Source of the DNA: Peribacillus sp. Bi96
GTDB taxonomy: Bacteria > Bacillota > Bacilli > Bacillales > DSM-1321
DNA length: 64,000 nucleotides
Assembly (NCBI RefSeq): GCF_918698115.1
Contig: NZ_CAKKLV010000002.1
Location: 186,001-250,000, forward strand
Direction: 5' to 3'
Shown here: positions 36,878 through 45,148 of the stretch, one piece after another
How positions within the stretch are numbered: the first letter of the stretch is position 1
Layout: the number at the start of each line of letters is the position of its first letter
The notes under the pieces: model-generated
The model's database searches: none
What the model was told of the DNA's origin: nothing
What the model saw: the letters and a program-made list of their open reading frames with translations, nothing else
Translations under genes and position numbers: made by a program

Positions 36878-37780
36878 ATGGGGTTTTTGGGAGTTCTTTT
36901 ACCGATATTCGGTATTTTTGTTTTAGGGTTCGTCGGTCAGAAAAAGTTTAATCTTGATACGAAATCCATTTCCACAATGGCATTATATTTAATGTCACCT
37001 TTTCTTGTGTTCCGAACGTTTTATTCCGCAGAATTTTCGATTAATTATTTTTACCTGTTCTTATTTACGATACTACTCTGTCTATCTCTTATATTGGCGG
37101 TCTACCTCATATCGTTTTTCCGTAATTATTCAGTGACTGAAACGAGCGGCATGATATTGGCGTCCGCATTCATGAATAACGGGAACTACGGAACACCAGT
37201 CATTTTCCTTTTATTCGGAGCAGCAGGACTCGATTATGCAATCATTCTGATGGTGGGCCAGCAGTTAGTGATGTGCACGATCGGCATTTATTTCGCAGCG
37301 AAGGGCAGCCCGGAAGGTAATGGAGTTAAAACAGCGCTTAAAGCAGTGTGCAGGATGCCAACTGTGTATGGAGCCATTGGAGGGACGGTTTTTCAGTTTG
37401 TGAACATACCTCTAAGCAATTCGGTTATGGAAGCCATTAACCTTGTGGCAAGTGCGGCGATTCCAACGATCATGATTACTCTTGGGATGCAGCTTGCCAA
37501 CATTTCGCTGAAAAAAATTCCTTATCGAAAGCTATCGGTTTCACTTCTACTTAAACTTGCCGTCTCCCCGGCTATTGCTTTCCTCTTATCACTTGCTTTG
37601 CCAGTGAATGAAATGGTCAGGCATATTATGATTATCGTAGCTGCTATGCCAACTGCGGCGAACACTACGATGTATGCGCTCCAATTCAATACAGAGCCCG
37701 AATTCGTATCAAGTGCTACATTCATAAGTACATCATTAAGCCTGATTACCCTTCCAATCATCTTTTTCTTTGTATTATAG
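36878..37780 (+). CDS. AEC-family transporter
   Basis: The 300-residue hydrophobic protein has about ten membrane segments and the auxin efflux carrier family pattern: LPIFGIFVLGFVGQKKFN at the start, FMNNGNYGTPVI (the conserved N-x-G-N-x-G region, about 98-109), and AAMPTAANTTMYA in the second half. Bacterial members transport malate, malonate or other carboxylates. Substrate unknown. ATG 36878 follows GAAGGTGAAATGT; the upstream ATG 36863 has no ribosome site. It is divergent from guaD. Confidence 0.85.
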   Translation: MGFLGVLLPIFGIFVLGFVGQKKFNLDTKSISTMALYLMSPFLVFRTFYSAEFSINYFYLFLFTILLCLSLILAVYLISFFRNYSVTETSGMILASAFMNNGNYGTPVIFLLFGAAGLDYAIILMVGQQLVMCTIGIYFAAKGSPEGNGVKTALKAVCRMPTVYGAIGGTVFQFVNIPLSNSVMEAINLVASAAIPTIMITLGMQLANISLKKIPYRKLSVSLLLKLAVSPAIAFLLSLALPVNEMVRHIMIIVAAMPTAANTTMYALQFNTEPEFVSSATFISTSLSLITLPIIFFFVL

Positions 37781-38020
37781 AAGATTATCATTAAAATATG
37801 TGGGCAAACTTAATGAATAGACAATAGTGAGTGGACAGAATTCGTGATATCTTGCACGTCCCGATTACTGGAGGAATTAAGGGGATTGGAATACATTAGA
37901 GTATAAGGGTTACAACCAAACTAGTTTTAACAGTTTTTAATATTACTCAAAAGTTGAGCTTGCTTATTTAACTTTTCGTTCAGCTGGCTCAGCCATTGTA
38001 TTAAATTGGGGAGGGATTTT

Positions 38021-38431
38021 GTGTTTCAAACAAAAATTAAACTGTCTAATCCTGAAAAGATTGATGCCATTTTGAAGAAAATCGTTCAAGAATCCTATGA
38101 TGAGGCACTGGAAGAAAAACTTCTACTGTGTATGGAGTGTGGCGATGTTGATCTTTATATCGCATCTACAAATAATGAAGAACTTCAAGATGCCATTAAT
38201 GAAAACTTTGAAATTGATGAATGTGGTGAAATTATTAAGGTTGATGAACATCAAGAACTGATGGATGATTTATACGATTATTTCCAAGTCATACATAAGG
38301 AAAGTGATATGTTTGATTTTTTTCCGGCAGGCATATATATGGTTGCTGGGGAAAGTCGTGAATCCGATACGGATATGCTTGCACCAAGAGGCTTATTTTC
38401 AGCGCCATTTGATGATGCTATAAATGAATAA
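38021..38431 (+). CDS. acidic protein of unknown function
   Basis: The 136-residue protein is rich in Asp and Glu with no membrane segment or signal peptide. Visible features are an N-terminal KLSNPEKIDAILKKIV helix, two Cys in LLLCMECGDVDLYIA and a C-terminal ESRESDTDMLAPRGLFSAPF. No family is recognised. GTG 38021 follows GGGGAGGGA by about 5 bases; the TTG at 38006 precedes the ribosome site. A strong terminator follows, so it is a single-gene unit. Confidence 0.7.
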   Translation: MFQTKIKLSNPEKIDAILKKIVQESYDEALEEKLLLCMECGDVDLYIASTNNEELQDAINENFEIDECGEIIKVDEHQELMDDLYDYFQVIHKESDMFDFFPAGIYMVAGESRESDTDMLAPRGLFSAPFDDAINE

Positions 38432-38459
38432 AAAAGACAGCTGTTGCTGTCTTTTTTTT
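38431..38459 (+). terminator. intrinsic terminator
   Basis: AAAGACAGC, loop TGTT, GCTGTCTTT, then TTTTT. Confidence 0.9.
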
Positions 38460-38843
38460 ATTGTTCATTACATATTTGATTTGTAGACCGCATGGGGATT
38501 ACGGGAAATAAATGCTTTTGTATTTTAATAAAAGAAGTGTTCATGAAAAATCGACTTAAATATGAATATAATATCATATTTAACAATTTAAAGTTTATAT
38601 GGTAATTTTAAGCAATATTAGATATAATTAAAAATGTGAATATTGAATAAATTATTTAATTTACTAGTTTAAAATAACAATATAAAGTTGCCTTTTCACT
38701 AACGTTATCGTTTTAATTGGGAAATAATAACTTAAGAAAGGTTATATACATAAGGTGAGAGAATGATAGTTTATACACATTGAATTCTGATTATTATAAA
38801 TTTTAAGTTTAGTATGATTGATTATGGGGCAGGGAGGCTAATT
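38460..38843. other. upstream region of glnQHMP, no gene seen
   Basis: Very AT-rich promoter region. I could not find a convincing TnrA, GlnR or CodY site by eye. The ribosome site GGGAGG of glnQ lies at its end. Confidence 0.5.
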
Positions 38844-39572
38844 ATGATCGTTTTTGATCGAGTGAATAAGTATTTTGGTGACTTTCAAGTTTTGAAAGAG
38901 ATTAACCTGACAATTAATAAGGGGGAGGTAGTAGTTGTCATCGGTCCGTCCGGGTCAGGGAAAAGTACACTGCTTCGATGTATTAACCGCCTAGAGACCA
39001 TTTCTGAAGGTTCCCTTTCCATCAATGGTTTAAATGTAGCGGATAAAAAAACGGACATAAACAAACTGCGTCGGAATATCGGTATGGTTTTCCAGCATTT
39101 TCACCTGTATCCCCATAAAACAGTGCTCGAGAATATCATGCTTGCTCCACGGAAAGTTTTAGGACAATCCGAATCGGAAGCGAAGAAGATCGCACAAAAG
39201 TATCTGGAGAAAGTAGGAATTGGAGATAAAGCAAATTCCTTCCCTTCTCAGCTTTCAGGCGGGCAGCAGCAACGGGTTGCCATAGCTAGAGGTTTGGCAA
39301 TGGGGCCTGATATCATGCTGTTTGATGAACCTACCTCAGCCTTGGATCCAGAAATGATCGGCGAGGTACTGGATGTAATGAAAGCACTTGCCCATGAAGG
39401 GATGACGATGGTGGTGGTCACGCACGAAATGGGATTTGCCCGAGAGGTTGCTGATCGAATCGTATTCATGGACGAAGGCAGGGTTTTAGAAGAGGCAACA
39501 CCGGCTGAGTTTTACGCGAATCCTCGTGAGGAGAGGGCCCGTTTATTTCTTAGCCGTATATTAAATCATTAA
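38844..39572 (+). CDS. glnQ: glutamine/polar amino acid ABC transporter ATPase
   Basis: The 242-residue ATPase has Walker A GPSGSGKS (34-41), signature LSGGQQQR, Walker [12 protein letters not shown] and switch His VVTHEMGFA. It is of the polar amino acid uptake type. It energises uptake through the two permeases downstream. ATG 38844 after GGGAGG is preferred over ATG 38814. It is first in the order Q-H-M-P, as in the B. subtilis glutamine operon. Glutamine as substrate is inferred from that order and similarity. Confidence 0.92.
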   Translation: MIVFDRVNKYFGDFQVLKEINLTINKGEVVVVIGPSGSGKSTLLRCINRLETISEGSLSINGLNVADKKTDINKLRRNIGMVFQHFHLYPHKTVLENIMLAPRKVLGQSESEAKKIAQKYLEKVGIGDKANSFPSQLSGGQQQRVAIARGLAMGPDIMLFDEPTSALDPEMIGEVLDVMKALAHEGMTMVVVTHEMGFAREVADRIVFMDEGRVLEEATPAEFYANPREERARLFLSRILNH

Positions 39573-39595
39573 ATAAAAAACAGGGGTGATTTTTC

Positions 39596-40423
39596 ATGTT
39601 GAAGAAAAAGAAATGGTTGAAGGCATCTTTGCTATCCCTACTTGCTGTCATTTTATTAGCTGGATGCGGCGGAGGGAAAAGCACGGACGAAGGTAAAGAG
39701 GGTGGAAGTAAGGAAACAGGTAAAGATGTCCTTTCACAAGTGAAGGATAAGGATGAGATTGTTTTTGGGGTTAAAAATGATACAAGATTATTCGGTTTGA
39801 AAAACCCAAGTACTGGTGAGGTGGAAGGCTTTGATATTGATATCGCCAAAGCTCTTGCTGCTGAAATTCTAGGTGATGAAAATAAAGTTAAATTTAAAGA
39901 AGTGACTTCAAAAACAAGGATGGCATTGTTGAATAATGGGGATATCGATGCGATTGTAGCGACCATGACCATCACGGAAGATCGTAAAAAAGAAGTTGAT
40001 TTCACTGATGTTTATTTCGATGCTGGACAATCTTTGTTGGTCAAAAAAGGCAGCGATATAAAGGGTATTGATGATTTAAAAGGTAAAAAAGTATTGGCTG
40101 TAAAAGGCTCTACCTCTTCCATTAATATTCGTGAAAAAGCACCTGACGCACAAGTGCTTGAATTTGAAAATTATTCAGAAGCGTTCGCTGCACTTAAATC
40201 CGGGCAAGGGGATGCATTGACTACGGATGATTCCATCCTATATGGAATGGCAGATGAAGATCCAAATTATGAGCTTGTTGGCGGAACATTTACAGACGAG
40301 CCGTATGGAATTGCTGTTAAAAAAGGTAATGAAGACTTTGTTGCCGAATTGAACAAAGCGCTAAAGTCACTTAAAGATTCTGGCAAGTATGATGAAATCC
40401 ATGATAAATGGATTAAACATTAA
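39596..40423 (+). CDS. glnH: glutamine-type ABC transporter substrate-binding lipoprotein
   Basis: The 275-residue protein has a lipoprotein signal ending ILLAGC (Cys about 23) and a family 3 solute-binding fold. Seen are IVFGVKNDTRLFGLKNPSTG, GFDIDIAKALA, MTITEDRKKEVDFTDVYFDAG and YGIAVKKGNEDF, all typical of glutamine/glutamate-binding proteins. It lies outside the membrane and delivers the amino acid to GlnMP. A strong hairpin after it probably gives it higher mRNA levels than the permeases. Confidence 0.93.
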   Translation: MLKKKKWLKASLLSLLAVILLAGCGGGKSTDEGKEGGSKETGKDVLSQVKDKDEIVFGVKNDTRLFGLKNPSTGEVEGFDIDIAKALAAEILGDENKVKFKEVTSKTRMALLNNGDIDAIVATMTITEDRKKEVDFTDVYFDAGQSLLVKKGSDIKGIDDLKGKKVLAVKGSTSSINIREKAPDAQVLEFENYSEAFAALKSGQGDALTTDDSILYGMADEDPNYELVGGTFTDEPYGIAVKKGNEDFVAELNKALKSLKDSGKYDEIHDKWIKH

Positions 40424-40482
40424 TTCATTTTACCAAATATGTACGGATAAATGACCTTAAAAACATTTGAACATTTTTGTAT

Positions 40483-40511
40483 GTAAGGATGAGCGATTTG
40501 CTCATCCTTAC
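40483..40511 (+). terminator. intercistronic hairpin between glnH and glnM
   Basis: GTAAGGATGAGC, loop GATTT, GCTCATCCTTAC: a perfect 12-bp stem without a T tract, ending 5 bases before the AAAGGAG of glnM. Likely an mRNA stability or partial termination element. Confidence 0.6.
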
Positions 40512-40531
40512 TAGTTAAAGGAGTGTATGCC

Positions 40532-41170
40532 GTGCTTGATTTCTCCATTTTAACAGAGAATCTGGATATGTATTTATTAGGCTTTAAAAATACAATTATG
40601 TCGAGTTTAATCGCGCTGGTAGCAAGTTTGATACTAGGTGTGTTTGTTGCTATCATGCGGATTGCCCCAATAAAGCCTCTAAACTGGCTTGGAACCGCTT
40701 ATGTCGAGTTCATTCGGAATATACCATTATTGATTATTACCTTTTTCTTCTTTCTTGGTCTAAAACTAAGTGGACTATACGCAGGAACCTTAGCCTTAAC
40801 CATTTACACTTCATCTTTTATAGCTGAGGCAATTCGTGCTGGCATACTTTCCGTTCCTAAAGGCCAAATGGAAGCTGCTCGTTCATCAGGACTGACATAT
40901 GGGCAGGCAATGAGGCTCGTCATTTTGCCACAGGCGGTTAAAATAGTCATTCCGCCACTTGGAAACCAATTTATCAATCTAGTTAAAAATTCTTCCATTT
41001 TAGCCGTGGTTGCAGGACTTGATCTCATGTACCATGGAGATTTGATTTCTTCAAGGACATTTGTCGTGTTCGATGTCTACATTTTCGTCGCAGCGTTTTA
41101 CTTAATACTTACCATTCCTTTAAGTCTTGGCGTTGGTTATTTAGAAAAACGTCTGGCTAAGAGTAATTGA
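40532..41170 (+). CDS. glnM: polar amino acid ABC transporter permease
   Basis: The 212-residue membrane protein of the HisMQ type has about five segments and the coupling loop EAARSSGLTYGQAMRLVILPQA. It forms the channel with GlnP. AAAGGAG at 40517-40523 is 8 bases before GTG 40532; the GTG at 40523 overlaps that site. A 33-base stretch in the coupling-loop codons is identical to the same region of glnP. Confidence 0.9.
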   Translation: MLDFSILTENLDMYLLGFKNTIMSSLIALVASLILGVFVAIMRIAPIKPLNWLGTAYVEFIRNIPLLIITFFFFLGLKLSGLYAGTLALTIYTSSFIAEAIRAGILSVPKGQMEAARSSGLTYGQAMRLVILPQAVKIVIPPLGNQFINLVKNSSILAVVAGLDLMYHGDLISSRTFVVFDVYIFVAAFYLILTIPLSLGVGYLEKRLAKSN

Positions 41171-41184
41171 GGGAGGTATAAGAT

Positions 41185-41835
41185 ATGGATTTTGCAGGTG
41201 CTTATTCACCGGATAATCTAAAGTTTTTATTAGAGGGATTTTGGGTAACGCTCCAGGTAGCATTTATATCCATTATTCTAAGTTTCATTATTGGCGGGCT
41301 TGTGGGTATAATACGTTACGCAAAGGTGCCGGTTTTATCACAAATATTAGCCTTGATTGTAGAAACGGTTCGTAATTTACCGTTATTACTAATAATATTC
41401 TTTACGTATTTTGCTTTACCTGAGGTACGGATAAAATTAGAAATCATTCCAGCAGCTATCGTTGCCTTGACCATTTTCGAATCAGCCATGCTTTCCGAAG
41501 TCATTCGAAGCGGTTTGAAATCTGTTGATAAAGGCCAAATGGAAGCTGCTCGTTCATCAGGCCTGAGCTATACACAGGCATTGATATACATCATCCTGCC
41601 CCAAGCGCTGCGCCGCATGGTTCCTCCTATTGTCAGCCAATTCATTTCTTTGTTAAAGGATACCTCTTTAGCGGTTGTCATCTCATTACCGGAGCTGACA
41701 CATCATGGACAAATTATCTATGGCCAAAGTCAAAAGTTTTTGATACCCATTTTAATCCTGGTTGCTCTCATGTATTTCATCGTTAACTATAGTCTGTCTT
41801 TAGTAGCACAGAGACTTGAATTGAAACGAACTTAA
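41185..41835 (+). CDS. glnP: polar amino acid ABC transporter permease
   Basis: The 216-residue HisMQ-type permease pairs with GlnM, with the coupling loop EAARSSGLSYTQALIYIILP and the N-terminal FLLEGFWVTLQVAFISIILS. It starts 14 bases after the glnM stop with GAGGGAGG as ribosome site. Last gene of the operon; a terminator follows. Confidence 0.92.
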   Translation: MDFAGAYSPDNLKFLLEGFWVTLQVAFISIILSFIIGGLVGIIRYAKVPVLSQILALIVETVRNLPLLLIIFFTYFALPEVRIKLEIIPAAIVALTIFESAMLSEVIRSGLKSVDKGQMEAARSSGLSYTQALIYIILPQALRRMVPPIVSQFISLLKDTSLAVVISLPELTHHGQIIYGQSQKFLIPILILVALMYFIVNYSLSLVAQRLELKRT

Positions 41836-41869
41836 AAAAAACGACTCATTTATATGAGTCGTTTTTTTT
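41836..41869 (+). terminator. terminator of glnQHMP
   Basis: AAAACGACTCA, loop TTTATA, TGAGTCGTTTT and further T residues. Confidence 0.95.
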
Positions 41870-42004
41870 GCATTTGAGGTACGGTGCATGTATTTCAACA
41901 GCAGAAGAAGCAAGGAATGATGAAGAATTAATAAGAACATAAAAAAAAGAATCTTTTGCTTTCAATAACCGTATATATAAGCATAAGAAAGAAGGTGGAA
42001 TAAT

Positions 42005-42283
42005 ATGTCGGAAATGAAAACGAGCAATAGCAAAGCGATCGCAGCACTGATCTTGGGGGTATTATCCCTGCTTATTCCAGTCTTAGGCATCATATTAGGA
42101 ATTGTAGGATTAATTTTTGCATCGAAGAGTAAACAAGAAATCAATCTTACTGGGGAAACCGGGAAGGGATTAATGACCGCTGGTAAAGTGTGCAGCATTA
42201 TTGGAATAATCTTGAATGTTATCATGATTTTGATTTTCCTGGTGTTTTTTACTTTTATAGTAACTGAAGGAACAACATTTTGA
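42005..42283 (+). CDS. DUF4190-type small membrane protein
   Basis: The 92-residue protein has two membrane segments (AALILGVLSLLIPVLGIILG and the C-terminal IIGIILNVIMILIFLVFF) separated by a polar loop with GETGKGLMTAGK. This is the layout of DUF4190 proteins, small inner membrane proteins of unknown role that are common in Gram-positives. Ribosome site GAAGGTGGA precedes the ATG. Confidence 0.8.
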   Translation: MSEMKTSNSKAIAALILGVLSLLIPVLGIILGIVGLIFASKSKQEINLTGETGKGLMTAGKVCSIIGIILNVIMILIFLVFFTFIVTEGTTF

Positions 42284-42393
42284 TTGTATATCTAAACTTG
42301 ACAATCAAAGAAAATATCAGTTAAACCTATTTTTAAAGAATTTGTATGTTATAATTAACTTAAAATTCTAAATATTCATGAAGGGATGATATT

Positions 42394-42714
42394 TTGACCA
42401 TTCAAATCTTTGAGTATCCAGCTGTATTCTATTATGAAAAACACCCGTTGATTATTGACTCTTTTTCCGTTCAGGTTTGTTTCCCGGATTTTAAGCGAAA
42501 TGGATTTATTTCTTCAGTTAGCGGTAAGAATCGGATAGATGCTATAGCTTGTGCTCAAGAACTGTTGGAAACCATGGTCGAACATTTTATTCACGATAAA
42601 AAAACAATACCAGATGCAACTGAAATGGAAAAGGTAAATCTTGATAGGGGGATTAATATTTGTGAGGCAGCCCCATTCCGAATTGAAATAGAAAATATCA
42701 CATATGAAAAATAA
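42394..42714 (+). CDS. HicB-like protein without a HicA partner
   Basis: The 106-residue protein looks like the degraded-RNase-H fold of HicB antitoxins: YPAVFYYEKHPL at the start, VCFPDF (as in the fPDlpG motif), then IACAQELLETMVEHFIHDKKTIPDAT, which matches the helix and P-x-P-like end of that fold. No DNA-binding domain is attached and no hicA toxin lies nearby. It may be a solitary relative rather than an active toxin-antitoxin unit. TTG 42394 follows AAGGGATGAT. Family call is tentative. Confidence 0.6.
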   Translation: MTIQIFEYPAVFYYEKHPLIIDSFSVQVCFPDFKRNGFISSVSGKNRIDAIACAQELLETMVEHFIHDKKTIPDATEMEKVNLDRGINICEAAPFRIEIENITYEK

Positions 42715-42750
42715 AAAAACCTTGCCGAGTAGGGGACAAGGTTTTTATTT
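42715..42750 (+). terminator. intrinsic terminator
   Basis: AAACCTTG pairs with CAAGGTTT around a 12-base loop, followed by TTATTT. Confidence 0.75.
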
Positions 42751-43124
42751 TGGATTTTGAAGGATGTGATTCTTTTGTTTCAGGACATTCAGTTAGTTTG
42801 GAATGAAAAAAGGAAAAAACGCTTACTACCAGAATGGGTCATCCGTTGACCAGAAAAATTACATAAATCAATATAAGGCGAAGGTACTTGTATTTGAATC
42901 TAATTGAGTACTGATGCAAGAAGATCTGTGAATATCATATTTTGAAACATTAAACCGTCATTCCTTTGCAAAGGGTGATGGTTTTGTTTTGCATTAGGAA
43001 CTGTGCCTTATATTAAATTTTTTTATTTTTGGGGAAAGGATATTGCGTTCTTTATAACGAATATGTATAGTATAGGTAACGTAGGTAAAAAGTATCAATA
43101 GTTATAGATTTTGGAGGTGTGTGT
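42751..43124 (+). other. intergenic region with one doubtful small ORF and a terminator-like hairpin
   Basis: A 34-codon ORF (42803-42907; starts MKKGKNAYYQNGSS) lacks a good ribosome site. A hairpin at 42952-42984 (AACCGTCA / TGATGGTT, with CCTTTG/CAAAGG inside) followed by TTTTGTTTT could end a short transcript. Nothing else is supported. Confidence 0.35.
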
Positions 43125-43547
43125 GTGAAATATTATATAGCATCAGACGAAAAAAATAAGAAGCAAGTAAGGTCATTGATTAAGAAATTGACTTCAAAAG
43201 GCTTTACATGTGTGAATGACTGGAATTTAATTGCGGATGATGAAGATAATCAAATGACAGAAGGTATAGAGGATTATGAAAAAAAGGGGATTGAGGAAGC
43301 TGACTTTATGTTAATCTTCCTGACAGCCGGAAAAGGTAATCTTTCTGAGCTTGGATATGCGCTATCGTTAAATAAGAAAATCATTGTATATTCACCAGAG
43401 AAAGACAATTATCATATTAATAAAAAATCAATTTTTCATAATCTGCCCGAGGTAACCATTTGCAGCGGGACATTGTATAAGCTGGTTAAATTGATACATA
43501 CGCTCGCTCCGGAAGAATCTGAAAAAAACGGTTCATTTGCACCGTAA
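43125..43547 (+). CDS. nucleoside 2-deoxyribosyltransferase-like / TIR-like small protein
   Basis: The 140-residue soluble protein has the Rossmann-like order YYIASDEKNKKQVRSLIKKL, an acidic loop, GIEEADFMLIFLTAGKGNLSELGYAL and KKIIVYSPEKDN. The SELGYAL segment matches the catalytic glutamate region of nucleoside deoxyribosyltransferases (NDT: E-x-G-x-A), a fold shared with TIR-type NADases. A nucleoside or nucleotide substrate is likely but not shown. GTG 43125 follows TGGAGGT by about 6 bases. It is monocistronic. Confidence 0.65.
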   Translation: MKYYIASDEKNKKQVRSLIKKLTSKGFTCVNDWNLIADDEDNQMTEGIEDYEKKGIEEADFMLIFLTAGKGNLSELGYALSLNKKIIVYSPEKDNYHINKKSIFHNLPEVTICSGTLYKLVKLIHTLAPEESEKNGSFAP

Positions 43548-43663
43548 ATAAAATGTCAAATGTAGAAATTAAAAGGCTACCCTCTAATAAAATATCTTTT
43601 GAACGAACTGTTTAACATATTAAAAATGAGGGTAAAGACCAATTAAAAAAGGGGAGGACTGTT

Positions 43664-43792
43664 TTGGCCATTATTGATATTGACCAACTATTGCTAGCTA
43701 CTGAGGAGATTGCAGAAGAATCAGCTCCATTCCATCTTGATACATTTGACATTGATCAGCTTTTAGATAACACGGATAACTGGAATTGGTAA
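43664..43792 (+). CDS. 42-residue acidic protein with internal repeat
   Basis: TTG 43664 follows a strong GGGGAGG by about 7 bases, and the ORF is followed at once by a terminator, so it is probably real. The peptide has IDIDQLL at 4-10 and FDIDQLL at 29-35, an internal duplication, and ends in NTDNWNW. It is strongly acidic with no Cys, Lys or Arg. There is no signal peptide or membrane segment. No family is recognised; a regulatory peptide or a precursor peptide is conceivable, but no modification genes lie nearby. Confidence 0.65.
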   Translation: MAIIDIDQLLLATEEIAEESAPFHLDTFDIDQLLDNTDNWNW

Positions 43793-43795
43793 GGT

Positions 43796-43828
43796 AAAGC
43801 ATGCCCTGTGAGGATATGCTTTTTTTTC
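43796..43828 (+). terminator. terminator of the 42-residue ORF
   Basis: AAAGCAT pairs with ATGCTTT and runs into TTTTTT. Confidence 0.75.
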
Positions 43829-43833
43829 TGAGC

Positions 43834-43868
43834 GAAAAATAACCTGATTACATGTAACAGTAATCAGG
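43834..43868 (-). terminator. terminator of the 33-residue ORF
   Basis: On the minus strand CCTGATTAC, loop TGTTACAT, GTAATCAGG, then TTATTTTT. Confidence 0.8.
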
Positions 43869-43895
43869 CGATGAGGATGTTAAGTAGTGGATAAA

Positions 43896-43997
43896 CTAAA
43901 ACTTGCGTCCTTTTACGAATCCTAATATCACAAACATCGCAATGGTACCGATAACAAAAGTTGCCTTAATGATCATTATGAGAAGTTCATCGTACAT
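43896..43997 (-). CDS. 33-residue single-pass membrane protein
   Basis: ATG 43997 follows AAGGAGGTAATACA, an excellent ribosome site, and a terminator follows the stop. The peptide starts MYDELLIMIIKATFV, has one hydrophobic helix (IGTIAMFVILGF) and ends VKGRKF. This is the pattern of small membrane proteins in bacilli. It converges on the 42-residue ORF. Function unknown. Confidence 0.7.
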   Translation of the reverse strand: MYDELLIMIIKATFVIGTIAMFVILGFVKGRKF

Positions 43998-44139
43998 TGT
44001 ATTACCTCCTTGTATGTAATGATGGACAGTGCGATTATGATTAGCTGTTTATGTATAAATTATAACATAAAGCTAATAAGTGATGGTGGAAAATTACTGT
44101 AAGTATGGATAATAAAGTATCGATCGTTATAGTTTAGAC

Positions 44140-44170
44140 AAAAAAAGATATCCTCCAATAAGAGGATATC
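44140..44170 (-). terminator. terminator of the L,D-transpeptidase gene
   Basis: On the minus strand GATATCCTC and GAGGATATC pair around TTATTG-type loop sequence, followed by TTTTTTT. Confidence 0.9.
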
Positions 44171-44181
44171 ACTAGCATCTA

Positions 44182-44928
44182 TCATTTAATATTAAGCGCT
44201 TTTTTCGTTTGAGGTCCGACGATCCCATCAGCCGTAAGTTTTTTTGCTCTTTGAAATTTTTTTACTGCCGTTTCGGTATTTTTCCCAAATGTCCCATCTA
44301 TTCCTTTCGTGCTGTATCCAAGTTCAGTTAATCTTTTTTGTAGTTCACTTACTTTAGGACCGCTGCTTCCTTTTTTCAAAGTTGAATTGGCAGTGTGTAC
44401 AGGGAGACTAGAGGATCCAGTAACCTTATAGCCATTCGTGGCAGCTATGGAAGCAAATGATTTATTCGAACTGGCTATTAAGACTACAGTGTTCATTTTT
44501 ACCCTATCATACATCCATTGAACATCCTCGTTATACATGCGAATGCAACCGGCACTTATATATTTCCCGATTGATTTAGGATCATTATTGCCATGTATTG
44601 CATACGTATTACCTGGTGTATTCCGTGCATTTATCCCCAGCCATCGTTTTCCGAGAGGATTTTTTGGATCTCCGCCTCTAATGTTGCCTGTATAATAAGG
44701 ACGATTCACAATCTTTGACACTACCTTGAACTTTCCTTCTGGAGTATAGGAGGCCTTCTTTCCTGTCGCTACGAGAAACACCCTCACTAATTTATCATTT
44801 TCATAATAGGCCAGCTGATTATTGGCTTTATTGATGATAATCAGTTGTCTAGGTGCCGCACTTGAAGAATGACTGAACCCAACAAAACTAAAGACGAATA
44901 TCAATACACATACAATCAATTTTTTCAT
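44182..44928 (-). CDS. secreted L,D-transpeptidase with peptidoglycan-binding domain
   Basis: The 248-residue protein starts with a signal peptide (about 1-25, ending SSAA). A YkuD catalytic domain (about 27-150) follows, with HGNNDPKSIGKYISAGCIRM, where the His and the Cys in GCIR are the catalytic pair. The C-terminal PG_binding_1 repeat (about 185-245) contains LQKRLTELGYS and GTFGKNTETAVKKFQ. It cross-links peptidoglycan stem peptides through 3-3 bonds or anchors proteins, outside the membrane. The Met at 44928 starts the signal peptide cleanly and is preferred over 44967. Confidence 0.9.
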   Translation of the reverse strand: MKKLIVCVLIFVFSFVGFSHSSSAAPRQLIIINKANNQLAYYENDKLVRVFLVATGKKASYTPEGKFKVVSKIVNRPYYTGNIRGGDPKNPLGKRWLGINARNTPGNTYAIHGNNDPKSIGKYISAGCIRMYNEDVQWMYDRVKMNTVVLIASSNKSFASIAATNGYKVTGSSSLPVHTANSTLKKGSSGPKVSELQKRLTELGYSTKGIDGTFGKNTETAVKKFQRAKKLTADGIVGPQTKKALNIK

Positions 44929-45148
44929 GTTTTTCCCCGTCCCTTTTTTAAGCAACCTCATATTCACGCATATACTATCCTATGCATGAAGTGAAGTAGA
45001 AGTGACAATTTTTTAAAGGAAGGGTAGACTAAAAAAGGGAAGAGCTGGCCCAAACTAATTTTCACATGTTTGCATACCAAAGATTGGTGGGCACTGTTTG
45101 TGGCCACATTACATACATTATTGAAGTGAAAGCGGAGGTGGGTAAGCA

